Below are positions 40,101-62,392 of a stretch of 64,000 bases of DNA, in pieces. Positions within the stretch are counted from its first letter, which is position 1, and each line of letters opens with the position of its first letter. Source of the DNA: Pempheris klunzingeri (taxonomy: Eukaryota; Chordata; Actinopteri; Acropomatiformes; Pempheridae). The position numbers were made by a program, and so were the translations under genes. Below the pieces are notes generated by a model. It ran no database searches. It was not told the origin of the DNA and was given only the letters and a program-made list of their open reading frames with translations. The stretch lies in contig NC_092031.1 of NCBI RefSeq assembly GCF_042242105.1, forward strand, positions 3,928,175 through 3,992,174, written 5' to 3'.

Positions 40101-43100
40101 AACATCCTCGGAGCATATACACTATCGGCTCTCTCGGCACATACACTACACATGTCCACTGTTGTATGCAAAACCAGAGGAAAAGCTCTCTGCTCTCTTA
40201 GGTTGAAAACCTAAAGAAACCATTTTCCACTCTGTAGCAGGTCCAAGCCACTTTATACAGCACCAGCAAATCACCAACAACCACCTCTTTAAGGCTTCGT
40301 GTCCACTGGTAACGTTTTCTTTGCTGTACCATCTTTTTGCTCACAGTGTTTACAACAGAAAGGACTCAGTGTTGCATGTACAGGAAGCTTAGCATGCTTA
40401 TAGTATGTTCTTTGAAACTTCTAGCAAAAACACACGACGCTATCAAAGTGGTATCTTCAAGAGCAGAACCAATGTTTCACTAAAAAGCTGAAACCTGGTG
40501 GACGCAGCAAGTTCTACATCTTGTATGCAGTAGTTGGTGCTGGTGGATGTTTCCATGTCCGACTTTATTTCTCAATGGGTTTATGTTATATAAATGTCTA
40601 TGAACTGTCTAAGTGTCTGTATTTTACAATCTACTGTCCTGTTGGACACCAGAGACTCAAAATGAGAACGATTTTTTTACACACCTGTATAGAAAAAAAC
40701 AGATCCGTCAGAGGTCATATCATAAATCAAGAAAAAGTAAACAATGATGGTCAAGAGAGCTTTATGTAGATCTAAATGAGTGGGCCGTAAGCTTTTACAG
40801 TGTGCAGGAGTTTACTTTGTCTTGATTTAAAATAAAGATGCCAGTTTCAAGGTCTGGACAGTGCATTTAAACACAATACCTTATTTCAAACCTTGTATAT
40901 TATTTGTGTGATATTTCAGCAAATTCAACCAATAGAAGCAACCTCAAAATCTGCAGAGTTGGAGATCTCTCTGGGTTAAGTTTTGATGTCTTGTTTTTTT
41001 TAAATCTTATTTCTGTTGTCTTTTATTCTTTCTCCCACTCAGTATATTTGTGACTATGGAAACACTATAATACTATAATTCAATGACTTCAAACCAGCAG
41101 TAGATGTTTTACAAAACAGACAAAAACTAAACATGCAAATGAGCTATAAAAACCTTCCCTACAACAGCTAATACAACTACTTTTCTTATTTTTGTATCAC
41201 TCCTTCAAGAGTTCCTTGCTTCACTGTGACTGAGAAGCTGCTGGGAAAACTATGATGTGTTCTGCAGACACTCAGGGGTCACGACCTGTCCGGTCAGGAT
41301 CAGGGTTAGTCTGTAGGTGCCAAAGACGGGATGCGAGGTGTGTTTGTCAGCTCTGTTGAAAGTGTGGCAACCTGTTGCCACAGCTAATCGTGCAAACTAT
41401 AATCCAGGCAAGTCATATGATCTCCAGAGATAAGTGGGAACAACAAAGTGCAAGAGCCTGAAGCCAGGACTGTCATGATATAGTCGTCGTATGGTCTTTG
41501 ACTGGCATCTCCTGAAACTTGGACATTTTAGCAATTTATTGGCTCATGAAATTCAGTATGGGAAGAATGTTGATGATGGGAAACAAAATTATGTTAAAGT
41601 AAAAAAAAAAAAATCAAGAATTTCTTTGAGAAATGTCTCCTCCATTGAAATCAATAAATGCAATGTGATGTTGTGTTTGGCAAGTGCCAAGTAACAACAG
41701 AATGACCATGAAGGGTCTCTAAAGTCAGTACACGCCAAATAAAATCAGTGATGGTACAAGATTTCTTCCTCACTCACTATCCTGAGTGCTGTTGAGCAGC
41801 AATAAGCTCAGTGCGACCACTGGTGGCAGAAGACTATGGATTTATTCAGTACTATTGTATTTCTTCTAGCCATCCGTGGCAGCACGCTTCCATATCTCAT
41901 TTTATGTGCTTTATATTAACCATGGATGCATTTAGAGAGCTGGATACAGAGCTGCCACTCGGCTTTGTAGCCACTTTGCAGTACTGCAATGAAACAGGTC
42001 TATAAGAATTTAAAAAAGAAACATAGCTTTGTACTTGACTAAGACTTTTCATACCTTGTTATAAGTCATTAAGAAGTTTGCTTCCCATCCAGAGAGTTTG
42101 TATCTCACACATGCTTCCTGTGCTAAATTTTGTGAGACGTCGAGTGACTGAAATGTCCAGGTTTATGTGAATCACGGCTGGATCAGGACCAGCTAAAGAG
42201 ACATTTCTGCAGAGCATAAGAATCCATAAAAAAGTGGGAAAGTCAATCATTGCACTTGCAGGGTTTTAACAGAGTCAGTGGACAGAGGACAGAGTGCACA
42301 GGGAAAGATATGGCCATTCACTGTACGTAGAGTAGAGCTCTCCTTATGTCTCTATCCCAAGGTGCCAGATAGTCATATTTTTTCAAGGTTATAATAAGAG
42401 TAGTAAACAGTATTTAAAAGTTTATTCAGTTTACTTAGACAACTTACAGGATACGATGTAAATCACCCTGATACTACAAGCCACAGCCTTCTGGTATCTG
42501 GTGCCGTTTGAACCAGACAATAAAAAGTATCTGAAAATATATTATTATTATATTTTTATTATATTGTAATCATCATTATGGTTTAACCCTCAGATGACGC
42601 CACTGTCACAGGCATGCAAAGCAAAGGAACAATATTTAGGATCCATTTTCATGAAGCACAGGGGTAAACAAACATGTGAAGACATACAGTTAGACTTTAG
42701 GCGACACTATGGGCTAAATAAACACACACTGTCTTGTCTCTCAATAAACGCAAACACACACATGCGCAGGAAACCTCCGAATATCTACTGTGATCTCCTA
42801 TCACACCACCCACTCCTTCATCACACCGAACCCCCTCTCACCTGGACCTGTCCTCCCCACGATCACCCAATCCCCTGTTGTTCCTGAGCACCCACCACCC
42901 CCCCCCTTTTTACCTCCCTCTCCTCCTCCCAACTAGAGTCCAGTGGGTGGTGTGATGTCAGGTTTTTGTGGTGGGCTGCTTATGACAGGTCCAGACAATC
43001 AGCGTGTTTGTAAATGTCAATGTGTAATTTTCAAATCTTTGTTTATGGTCAGGGTTTTAAAGGAAGATATTTTTATGGTAATTGTCGCTGGTCTATTTTA

Positions 43101-44564
43101 CTATATATTTATGTAATAAATATGTGACTAAATTTACATCTCACTGGCTCTTTTTGGCTCTCAGTTCTCCAGCCAGCTCCGTCATGTGCTGGGGTGTTTT
43201 CATTAATGGACTAATAAATTAAACCCACAAAAACCTTTTCTTGTTATCATCTCATTGTCTCTTTATATGCAGTTGTGTGTAGACTGTTTGTTGACCGATC
43301 AAGTCACTGTACATGAGAATAAATTAAAAGTGTCATTCCTCTATTATGATTGTATCATGTTCTGCAATCCAGAGTGGTGAAACTGAAGATTATAGCTGGA
43401 TATATTCTCAGTGTATAATCCTGGCTCCTGACATCATAGAGATGTTTACTGACTTTACATATGGGATAACTTGGCCAATATAAGAGATGAAAAGTACATT
43501 ATCGTTGCATCAACACTTAAAAACTTCACTCAAACATCCTCTGCAGTCTTGATGGAGATTTCAGTCCCTGGGTACCATAATCCAAGATGAGCACTCACTC
43601 CAGTGTAGATTAAGGGCGGCTATGTTTGCTAGCAGTGTGCAAGCACCTCCCCTTTGTGAAAAAATATTTGCATAATTGAAAAACAATGTTCTTAACGGCT
43701 GCATGCACCAAAAGGCTGTAAAGTCGGTGGGCTGAAGTAATGGCTAAATGAGGAGTAAACAAGGTTTGTCTGGTCAAATCAGTGTCTGAGTGGAGAGACG
43801 GACGCTGGCAGCACTGCTCAGTTCATTAGCACGTCACAGCACATCCTTCTGACTTATTGACAGATCAAATCAGATGTCTCTCAGAGTGCTGTGAGGTTTC
43901 CCAGTGAGAGACAGCTGGTCACACGGCTATGACTGCTAATTCTTAAACCCAGGGTGAGTCGTCGTCACAGATGGAAAGGCTGGAGGGCGGCACGCGTAGT
44001 CAAAAAAGCAGTGGATCTCTGATGATGAAGTGTTATTGCCCCTCAGAGAGCTCCAGCCTGTTCTGTTCAAGTAAAACGCTGAAAAACATCCACATTATGA
44101 CATCTACCTTGTAAATCCCCATGTCATGACTTTATGATACATGCTTTTACTGCAAGTTGGGAGAACTTGGATTAGAGTTTGCAGCCCAGCAGCTCAGCAA
44201 ATTGTGGAAAGCCTGTCATCAGGTCCCTTGTGATAACTTTCACCCATTCAGTACAAATATGGAGCGATATGTCCCTCCAAAAACTTTGTGAATTAAAAGT
44301 CTACCATATAAATTTGGGATTTATGGTTGATCAGGTGTTGGTTTCTAATCCAGGATCCTGGATCCAGGTTGGAGTCAGAGCTGTGACAGTAGGAAAACAT
44401 ATATGATGATGTGAGTTAAGGTTAAGTGACAGGCCAGCTTGTGAGGGGTCACTTGAGGGTGACATATCCACTCAGACAGTGTATCACCATCTGGTGGTCA
44501 AATGATAAAGAGCATAAGAACATTAAGAAATACCTGAACAAACTGCATGTGCAAAATACTAACA
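37159..44564. other. Intergenic, no gene recognised
   Basis: About 7.4 kb with no coding similarity on either strand. A G-run (eight G, T, seven G) occurs at 37742-37757. AATAAA motifs at about 43113 and 43317 could end an unseen transcript. The rest is ordinary A/T-rich intergenic sequence to my reading. Confidence 0.55.
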
Positions 44565-44800
44565 CACTGTTGCCCATAAAGTTGGAATAAAATGTTTTTT
44601 ACCTCTTCTTATGAAATGATTGTGACAATGTGATTTATTCTCGATAAATAAAGTTTATATCTTCTCAACTTTATTGATCAAACTCTTCCAAACATATCAC
44701 AGTGAAACTTAAACCACAATGAACCTTTGCAAACTGTGTATCCAGGCTTCAGCAAAATTGGGGGTATTGAACAATTATTCCAACTTTATGGGCAACAGTG
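44565..44800. mobile_element. MITE with perfect 26-bp terminal inverted repeats
   Basis: The first 26 bases (starting CACTGTTGCCCATAAAG) and the last 26 bases (ending CTTTATGGGCAACAGTG) are exact reverse complements. The element is 236 bp and has no open frame of note. TA follows the right end and CA precedes the left, consistent with a mutated TA target duplication and so a Tc1/mariner-like origin. That assignment is inference. Confidence 0.85.
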
Positions 44801-46726
44801 TAGAAACATGCATGATGGGTGTAATTTAAGTAAATACAATAAAAGATGACCTCATCCCCAACCTGTTGGGGAGGATACATGGTCATAGGAAGATGACTGA
44901 ACAGACCTACTGGCCCTCAGGCCCAGGGGCCAAGGGCTCAGAGGGCCCCTGAGGTTGATGAGAGCGCTGAGAGAGAATCATATTAGCTAAGTGGTGGAGC
45001 ACAAAACAAAAACAATGAGCTAAAAGATGCTAAAACGCACCAGCAGGGCATTGCTATATAATTATCTGTGGGTTTGTCGTTACGAGTGACCCTTTTCTCA
45101 TAGTATGTTGTCTTTTGAACCATTGTTGACATGGAAATATTGATTAGTTCAGATATGTTCAAATAGTTCACAGATGAAAATGTGAGCGTTTAGGATTTTT
45201 GTTTAACTTTTCTGCTCCATTTTGAGGTTTCAGGATAAAAGCCGTGTGATTCCGTTCTTCTTCCACTCTTGTGATTCCCTTCGTGTTACAGATGAGCTGC
45301 AAATCAATGGAAATTTGTCATTGCGTTCTTCACTTTTAGTGGAAGTAACTGCACGTAAAGGAAATCAGTGATTAATGCGACAGGAGATTTGCTGTAGTTC
45401 AATAGGTCCATACCAGCTCAATCCTGACTCACCCAGAGAAGTGTGTCACTGAGTCTGTTAGTGTGTAGCAGGTCATGTGAATGATAAGAAGTTTGCACTT
45501 CCTTAAGAACACCAGGTTTTTTTTGTTTGCTTTTTTGTTTTGGATGAATTTGGAGTGGGCAGAGTGGATCTTTTCACATGAAGTCCGCCATGTGGGTGGA
45601 AGCTGTTGTGGGGGCTGTGATCTCACAAAGGCAGCTTTTCCGCCAACCAATCCCTCTCTAGCTGTTTAGACGATAGCCCAGCCCCCACTGATCGCCCTCC
45701 TCCTTTCCTCTCTCTCCCTCCCTCTCCCTCATGTGTGTGCTTCATGCACACACACCCTCTCACTCTGTCTCACATGCACACACTTCATGCTCCGTCATAG
45801 CAGGAATTTTCCACTCAGCAGCAGAGGAACATTGCAGCCAGCTGCGCTGTCAATTGCACTATATGGTTGGATCTCAAAGACTGTTTGCAGACACCATTTT
45901 TCTTCCAACCTGGTTTTTCTGGGCTTTTCCTCGTGTGCATAACTACACACATGCAGAAACCCACAGCTACACAAAGTACATGGTGTACTGAGCATGGTCC
46001 ATGCATGTTAGCCAGCAGCAAAACTGCACACATGGGGTCTTTACCAGGACAGTGGAGCAGAAGAATTCAAATCCAAGTATTGGGACCCAGGAGAGACAGG
46101 ATGGCCTACTAATACCTCTCCCCCATTCCCTCTCTGTCTCTTTTACTCTCTACACTCTCTACACATTCTCTCCTTCTAAAGAATCTTTCATGGATAAGCT
46201 CCAACAGTAGCTCTCTTTTTTCTCTCCTTGTCTCTATCTCTTAGTCCGTCACATCCTCACGGTCGCTCCCTCCTTCGCACCATCACAACTCGCCATAGAA
46301 ATCATTTATTAACCCTTGAGAACATCAAGGACGGCTATGTACATGTAGTATGTGTTCTGTATACATTGCAGGCCTCTTATGTAAGTGTGAGCCAACCCCT
46401 CCTCCCCTCCCCGTTGCACATTCATCTCCCTGCTTCCTCTCAAATCAGGTCAGGTGAGGACGGCGGAGTGAGAGAGCTGCATTGAAAACGTATAACTGAT
46501 ATCGTAAGCCTACACCACACAGGAAGCAAAAGGAAAGTTAAAGGGGTTGTTGAAGAACAAGATTGGCTGGATCCAGAGCAATGTGTGTACCTGGACAGAG
46601 AGAGAAAAGAAATAGATCCTGTATGAATGTAGCAGTAGCAGCATGGTGCTCCCTCTTTCAGTATGGTGTTTCTGCTGGTGTTGATTACCCAGCGTTGTTT
46701 TAAAGAAGCGTTTTGTTTTCTTTAAA
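44801..46726. other. Intergenic between two MITEs, no gene
   Basis: No coding similarity recognised. The segment at 45690-45790 is rich in CTC and CA. Confidence 0.55.
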
Positions 46727-47048
46727 ATACACTTCATGGCCAATAGTATGTGGACTATGAAATACACATGAGGCTAGTGCTAAGGATCGGCTTAGTTTAG
46801 CATAAAGCGAGAGAGCAGCGGGAAACAGTTTGACTCTGCTTTTTCAAAAATATATCTACTGTGTTGCACCTCTGAAGCTGGATTTATAGTTGACACAGTG
46901 GGTTATCTCACTGATGCCGGTGGAAAGAATAGAGAATAGAGACTGCTTTGGCAGCATGTTAATGCTAATGGTCTCTCAACAAGATGTTCAACAATCACAT
47001 GTGGATGTAACGTTTAAGTGGCTACACACTTTTGCCCATGTAGTGTAT
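46727..47048. mobile_element. Tc1/mariner-like MITE with imperfect TIRs
   Basis: The left end ATACACTTCATGGCCAATAG (46727 on) matches the reverse complement of the right end (TTTTGCCCATGTAGTGTAT, ending 47048) with a few mismatches over about 25 bases. The motif resembles fish Tc1-derived MITE ends of the ATGGCCAAAAGTATGTGGAC kind. There is no transposase. Confidence 0.6.
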
Positions 47049-48424
47049 AGGCTCTGTACTTTTATATTAATCTTAGCTGCAAAAGGATTGTGTTGATATG
47101 TTTATTAGTGCGAGAGTTGCTTCATAAATTATAGTAAAAACCCATTTTTATTTACTAAGACATTAAATTCCACACTGTATGTTTAACAGTACAGGGGGAA
47201 TAAATACTTTGAACATAAAAATGTATTGACTTGGAAAAGATCAGGTGGAATTTTCGAACAAAGCGACCTCCTGGGACGGACGCCTCTACAAGAGAATCCA
47301 TTACTGCCTAAGTCAACATAGGAAGACGTGAAAATATGAAATGTAATGCTTTTAAAGAAGCGAGAGTGGGAATATGAGAAATGGCAAGTGAAGCAAAAAT
47401 AATTACCAAAGATTACAGGGGATCTGTGCTCATCCAGTGTAACATACTGTAGCAAGATACATGCAGACATAATCTCATGGACTACCTCCCTCTCGGTTGT
47501 GTGACCATGAGAATGATGAAAGAACTTACGTAAGATTTCTTGATCAGGAATTAGGCAGCAGTCTGTTAAATAGGGGGTATGTTTATGGACGGGTAATGGG
47601 GATTAAATTTAATAAGGAGATTAGAGGTAGGGGGTCCGAGAGGAGACAGCCAACTAGGCACTAACAGAGGGAAACACATGGAGTAAACAGACAGAGGGCA
47701 GTGTGTGTGTGTGTGTGTGTGTGTGTTGAGGATGTGCTGGGAGGTAGCATATATAGAAGGTTATCCCGGGACGTAAGAGGAAGGATACCGCTAATGTCTT
47801 ACATATACGAGCATATATTCCCGCCATCAACACCATACACTTTATATAATACATTATGGTGACCCTGACAGCACATACAAAGTGATAACATGTGTAGGCT
47901 TGATTTACTAGTTCACACTTCTCCCTCAGTAAAACACTTCCAAGACTCCATGAGTCAAAAACCTGCTACTGAGTACAAAACCATGAATCATGACTGTACG
48001 TAATGACACTTTGTGTACTGGCCAAGATAAAAACAGAGATAAAGTCGCAGTGAAAGCCTCAGCTAAGTGAATGGGGTGAGTCGTTGCTATAAACTGTGCA
48101 TAGTAAAAGCAAGAGCTCATATGTCATGTGTCATTATTGAAATGATCTATTTTGCTCAACATTTTGTTTCTGTTCACTCCTGGTAAGAATTTGATATATA
48201 CTACATGACAAGTATGTAGACTCCTGCAAATTACATCCATATGCGATTGTTGAACATCTCATTCTTTTTGTTTGGCCAGTCAAACTGGGAAAACCACGTC
48301 TTTATTTTGTTTTGTGGTTGTCATGTTGAGAGAGGAAAGGGTCTCCCTAAAAAAGTGGAGGCCCTCTATTGTTTGAAATATAAATTGTATGCTGTAGCAT
48401 TAAGATTTTGCTCAATTGGAACTT
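47049..48424. other. Intergenic, no gene
   Basis: I see only a GT microsatellite (47701-47726) and A/T-rich sequence. Confidence 0.55.
47701..47726. repeat. (GT)n microsatellite
   Basis: A pure GT run. Confidence 0.9.
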
Positions 48425-48605
48425 GCCCAAACCATGGAAAGCCACCCTGATCACAGAGGACCCCTCCCCTCTCACCCCCTCCATCACTCCTTCCAGCTAC
48501 TTCCATCAGGCAGACGTTACAAAGTCCCACTGGCCCCCAAAAACATCTATAAAAAATCATTTATTCCCATTGCAATAACCACCCTGCACAACATGAAATA
48601 AGACA
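48425..48605 (+). mobile_element. LINE ORF2 C-terminal remnant
   Basis: The frame reads HPLHHSFQLLPSGRRYKVPL followed by KNIYKKSFIPIAI, the C-terminal block of LINE ORF2 in fish. It matches the antisense copy at 11235-11300 nearly base for base, so both come from the same family. Only this short piece remains. Confidence 0.65.
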
Positions 48606-49029
48606 CTGATGATGGCCTTACAGTGAGTGAGGTTCACTTGGCTCAACAAAATGTGTTGAGCAACATGATTTTTCTGCATCTAAATATCTCAAATCCATCA
48701 GCGTTTATAAATTATTTGCATTGTAACATTTTTTTTGCAGAAATGCTTTGCTATATATAGTGTCTCTCTTGGTACACGCCCTAGATCTGTATGCCTATAG
48801 AACATAAACCATTGAATGAATTATAATGTGCATGTTTTTGCACACAATTGTAGAAGATGTTGCACACAATCATATATTTCCCCAAATAGACAGTAGCCTA
48901 ATCATCATTTTTTTAATGTAAAATACAGCTTTTTAAAGTCTGCTTCCCAAAATGACAGGTAGATATTTCCTATTAAAAACCTCACATGTGGAGACTACAC
49001 TATATTGTAAAGTTATTCTTAGAAATCTA

Positions 49030-49224
49030 AGCGCCATCGTGCGGAAAGTAGAGGAAAGACTGGCAACCCCGACGCAGTGACGCTTCCCGCTACGTCTTCG
49101 TGGTGGTGACGCAGTGAAAGGGTAAACCAATAGCGGAGCACGTTAGAGTGCGAACAGGAAGTAGGCCAAGTCCAATATGTCTGCTGGCGTTTAGCTTCCC
49201 TGAACAAAACAGAACTCGTGGAGA
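49030..49224 (+). promoter_or_regulatory. dhx8: dhx8 promoter and 5'UTR region
   Basis: This locally CpG-richer stretch before the dhx8 ATG has a CCAAT box at 49127-49131, an ETS-type CAGGAAGT at 49155-49162 and no TATA box. That is typical of a housekeeping gene. GACGCAGTGA occurs twice (49071-49080 and 49108-49117). The transcription start is not determined but probably lies near 49160-49200. Confidence 0.5.
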
Positions 49225-58539
<9,315 letters not shown>

Positions 58540-59654
58540 TGAAAATGTTTTCATAGTGATGATAAAGGCTGATGCAACGTCCCGTATCAGCACTGGAGGT
58601 GCGATCAGACCGCGGCGGTTGAAGCTGTATATTCACTCCTCCTTTTTAAATTTGTACACATCATACGTTTCCCGCAGCAGTCTGGTGGGAATTTTAGTGT
58701 CATTGTTTTAGAACAGCAGAAGAAAACAGTACCTTTCTAAGCACTAATACAGGAACTAAAGGAAAACCTCCACATCTGTCCTTTGTGACAGCAGAGATAA
58801 AGATTTTATTCTGTGAGGAGATTCTGCCAAACAGATTATTTTGACTCTGTAAATTGTTAAAGCATAATGATATTCCTAAATATGGACTTGAGTCGTAATG
58901 GAGCCATTGTGTTTAACTAGTCAATAATTTGGCGTCAGACTAAGGATGGAACAAGCATATATGTTTGATAGATTTTGTATTATAACTGGGACGACTTTCA
59001 CTCACTTGTCAGTGGACCTGAGACTCCTGCTTTACTATATTTGTCAGTGAAACTGAGAATGTGTCCTCATTAAATGTTGCATTTTTTTCAAGCCTCTGTC
59101 TAGATTTTTTTTGTTTAACTATGTAAATGAAAACGTAGACAGTTATTCTATTGTGTGTAGTTAGAAGTCTGTTATTCAAGCCACACAAAAAAAAAAACAC
59201 ATGAAGCAAAAGATGGATGTTCGAATGGGAAAATTACAAAGTGACACAAAACCACAACACATCAAAAATAGCAAAATGTTGTATTTGCTTTTTTCCAGTT
59301 AGTGGAGAGTATTCAAACCCTTTAGCAGGATAAACCAATTTTTTTTTTTTTTATATCTTTTGGTTGTATAATTCATAAAGATACGTCGTCTTTAACGTAT
59401 GTTTTGTATGTAAACTATTTTGCAAAGCACCATAGCTGGCAAATGAATGTAGAGTACAATAGTTATAGTGTATAATGTATTGGAGTATAGGTAAAGTAAC
59501 ATGTAATGGAAACAGTGAAAGTCAAGTACAAACACCTCAACAATGCGTTCAAATACAGTACTAGAGTGACTGTTTTTATTGGACTACCAAGGTATTAATG
59601 TGTGAACTGTAAATCCTACAGTCTTCATGGGTCTTAATGAAAAATCAATTAGAC
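58540..59654 (+). other. dhx8: dhx8 3'UTR and flank
   Basis: ATTAAA at 59069-59074, about 530 bases after the stop, is the most plausible polyadenylation signal. Poly-T runs lie at about 59340. There is no other gene. Confidence 0.5.
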
Positions 59655-60000
59655 AACTGCAGCTTTTCCAGAGTCCTCACTAACACCCAGAAGGTGGAGC
59701 TCATCACACCGGTTCTTTAATCCCTCCACTGGCTTCCAGTGTGCCGAAGGACAGAGCTTAAAATCCTGTTACCTGCTTACAAAGCAATAAACGGTCGTGG
59801 ACCCAAATACATAATTGACCTACTTATAAATTAGTATGAGGCGTCCAGACCCCTCAGGTCACCTGCTGCAGGTCTACTCAGCTTTTAGTATCTACGCTCC
59901 CCACCTGTGGGACAAGCTTCCTGCTAAAACTGTCAGCGTATTTAACCCAGAAGAACCTGGAGCCACTTCTCCTTTAAGTAAAATCACAGGGGATGTAAAA
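59655..60000 (+). mobile_element. LINE (L2-like) ORF2 C-terminal remnant
   Basis: Across stops, the + strand reads RVLTNTQKVELITPVL, SLHWLPVCRRTELKILLPAY, KAINGRGPKYIIDLL, then PLRSPAAGLLS and APHLWDKLPAKT. This is the block found after the reverse transcriptase in L2/CR1-like fish LINEs. In-frame stops show it is dead. The family is inferred from motif order. Confidence 0.7.
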
Positions 60001-62222
60001 AAAAAACAGACTAAATGGACCACAAGGAACACATTTCTGAACTTATTTTTGAGATGCTACCTTTACTGTCCAAGATCTGAAATGCTAAATATATGTCACA
60101 CGTCACATATACATGACTGCACCAGGAGGTTCAGTAGCTGTCACTTAGTGTCAACGAGGGTTTTTATGGGTTGAATCAGGCCTAAACTGTTTATTGTGGC
60201 TTTCCAATAAATGAGCTGCATAGCTTTTAACTATTTATCCACATGCTTTTATTGTATTTTAATGCAGCTTCTCTTAATTTTTGGCCTCAGGAAAAGTGCT
60301 GAGTAAAGGCGATGAATTTGGGGATTCATAAAATACAAGAGCCGGAGTAGTTTTTACCTTGGTAACAACTAACCTGCTGCTGCTGGGGTCCAAACTAAAA
60401 ACACAGTGACTTCTAATGAACTCTAATGACTCTACAGGCTACAGGATACAGCTGCAGCTACACTTTCACCTTCTCAGACAATAAAAATGAGATCAAAACA
60501 AAGTAGCACAGTTATAAATAAAACTTTCTGTCATCACAACACTTGCTGTGGTGACTGTTTGTTTTTCCCACATCAGTTCCAGAATGTGAACTGTTGTTTC
60601 TTTTCTTTTCTGAATAACTTCAACCACAACAGTTCCCTTTTAACATCAGTGAGCTACATTAATGTCATTTATTGATCTGATCTTAACTGTGATTGACTGC
60701 AAGTTATCTACTTTCTTCCAGGAACAAGGTGTCATTTAATATTGGTAAGTTTGCCTCCTCCACATTTTGATGAACTAAGATAACAACATGTGTTTGGCTA
60801 GTCTGAGTAGCTCAGTGTTAGCTTATGTCTGTAACACCTGAGCTGTGTAATAAATGTATAAATTAAGCCAAGTGGTGGCCAGTACACATTTTCATTAATG
60901 TGTTAACACCTTTGTGTTGTGTAGAAAACTGTTAGCTGACAAATAACCATGTATCCAAGGGTGTTTATGTGTTTATGTCCAAGTTTGTTTTGTTTCCATC
61001 TGCTAACACTAAGCTAACCAGGTAATCAGCTAAACTTAACTAACATTAAAGCTAGTTAGCTAAACTCACCGGCGAAATTAAACCAAAAAAACTTTAATAA
61101 GTGGAGTATTTGAGCCAAGTGTCTGAAATGTTTTACATCCGAGGTCAATTCTTCTTGTGTGAGAAGAAGATGCTAATGGTACTGTAGCTAGCTAGCTTAG
61201 CACTAAAAGTTTAGTTAGCTAGTTTAGCAGTAAAATCGCACAGCTAGTTAACCCAGCTGTTAACTAATGGTTAACTAAGTAACGTGAACCCTTAAATTAT
61301 CTTTACAGTAACTACCTGCCTCTGTCGCCAATCTTCTGCTTTGCTCTTCTGTGTCACACACGGAGTTTAAATACATTTAGACAGGAAATACAGCAGCTAC
61401 ATTTGATCCCGCTACAGTTAATGCAGCTGTAACCATTCAGGTGTTTCTCAGGAATTTATTTCATCCTCTTTTATTGATGCATTTTCTTTCTGTGTTTGCA
61501 TGAAGTCAGTAGAGTCTGTTACATTCAGCTCATGAATCAACCCACTGACTGTGTTTGCATGTTAATAGATTACAGTATATATAATAGTTTGAGTGAACAC
61601 TAGCTGTGGGGGCTGAAAGATGTCTGATGTACTGACCAGCTGCAGGCTGATGTTCAACTCTGTTCATTTCCTGAGACACTTAAATAAATGGATGAGCGAC
61701 AGACTGGAAGTTATTAAACAAGGACAAAACTGAAATCCTGGTCAGCTCTGAAACAAAAAGAGAAATGCTGTTTAATAATCTGGGGAAGTGAACTCCCTGG
61801 ATTAAATCTGATATTAGTGTAGAGGCATTTCTTCTGCATCATGTGTACTTTTAGTTTAGATACTTGGTTTTATCTTTACTCAAGTGACGTATTCACTGCA
61901 GGACCTTTGCTTGTAATTAAGTATTTTCATGTTGCTGCATTTACTCAATGAAATGATTTCACTGTTTTCTCCACTTTTCAGCAAATATACATGGAAATAA
62001 AATCACATATGTTCTCACATAAAGCTGCTGGTGCATAAAGATATAATAAGGTTTTGTTTGTGCTGAGGATTTTAGCCACTGAGAGATAATCCACAAACAA
62101 GTTTATCGTTTTATTTGTACCTCTTTTAATGTCTTTGTTTTTCCTCTTTTCACCTTTTCCTGTCTTCTCCACCTTTTGACCTCTTTCTCCTCTGACAGTA
62201 CCTGATCCTGACTGAGTCAACC
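60001..62222 (+). other. Intergenic and upstream region of the channel gene
   Basis: No coding similarity recognised. Dense TTAGCTA/GCTAGCTA motifs occur at about 61040-61280. A TCTGACAG acceptor ends at 62198, so a 5'UTR exon of the channel gene could begin at 62199. Confidence 0.5.
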
Positions 62223-62392
62223 ATGCCTGAAGTGGTGCTCACTGTTCCACAACAACAAGGAGAACTCCACCCTGACAGCGACTCCGTGTGGGGGGAGCAG
62301 CTGCCCTACCCAAAGCTGCCCTCTACAGTTTGCTTCGGATTAAAACAAACCACCAGACCCCGAAACTGGTGTCTGAAAATTGCCTGTGGTCC
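62223..62392 (+). CDS. Channel exon 1 (cytosolic N-terminus)
   Basis: The exon encodes residues 1-56 and two bases of Pro57. The N-terminus is short compared with mammalian Cav3 proteins. [20 protein letters not shown] aligns with the conserved pre-S1 segment. The exon ends at a U12-type donor, ATATCCTTT. Confidence 0.82.

Noticed and set aside
28006..49029. NR1D1 (Rev-erb alpha) or another antisense gene downstream of thra
   Set aside because: No zinc-finger or ligand-binding motif of that family was recognised in the - strand frames.
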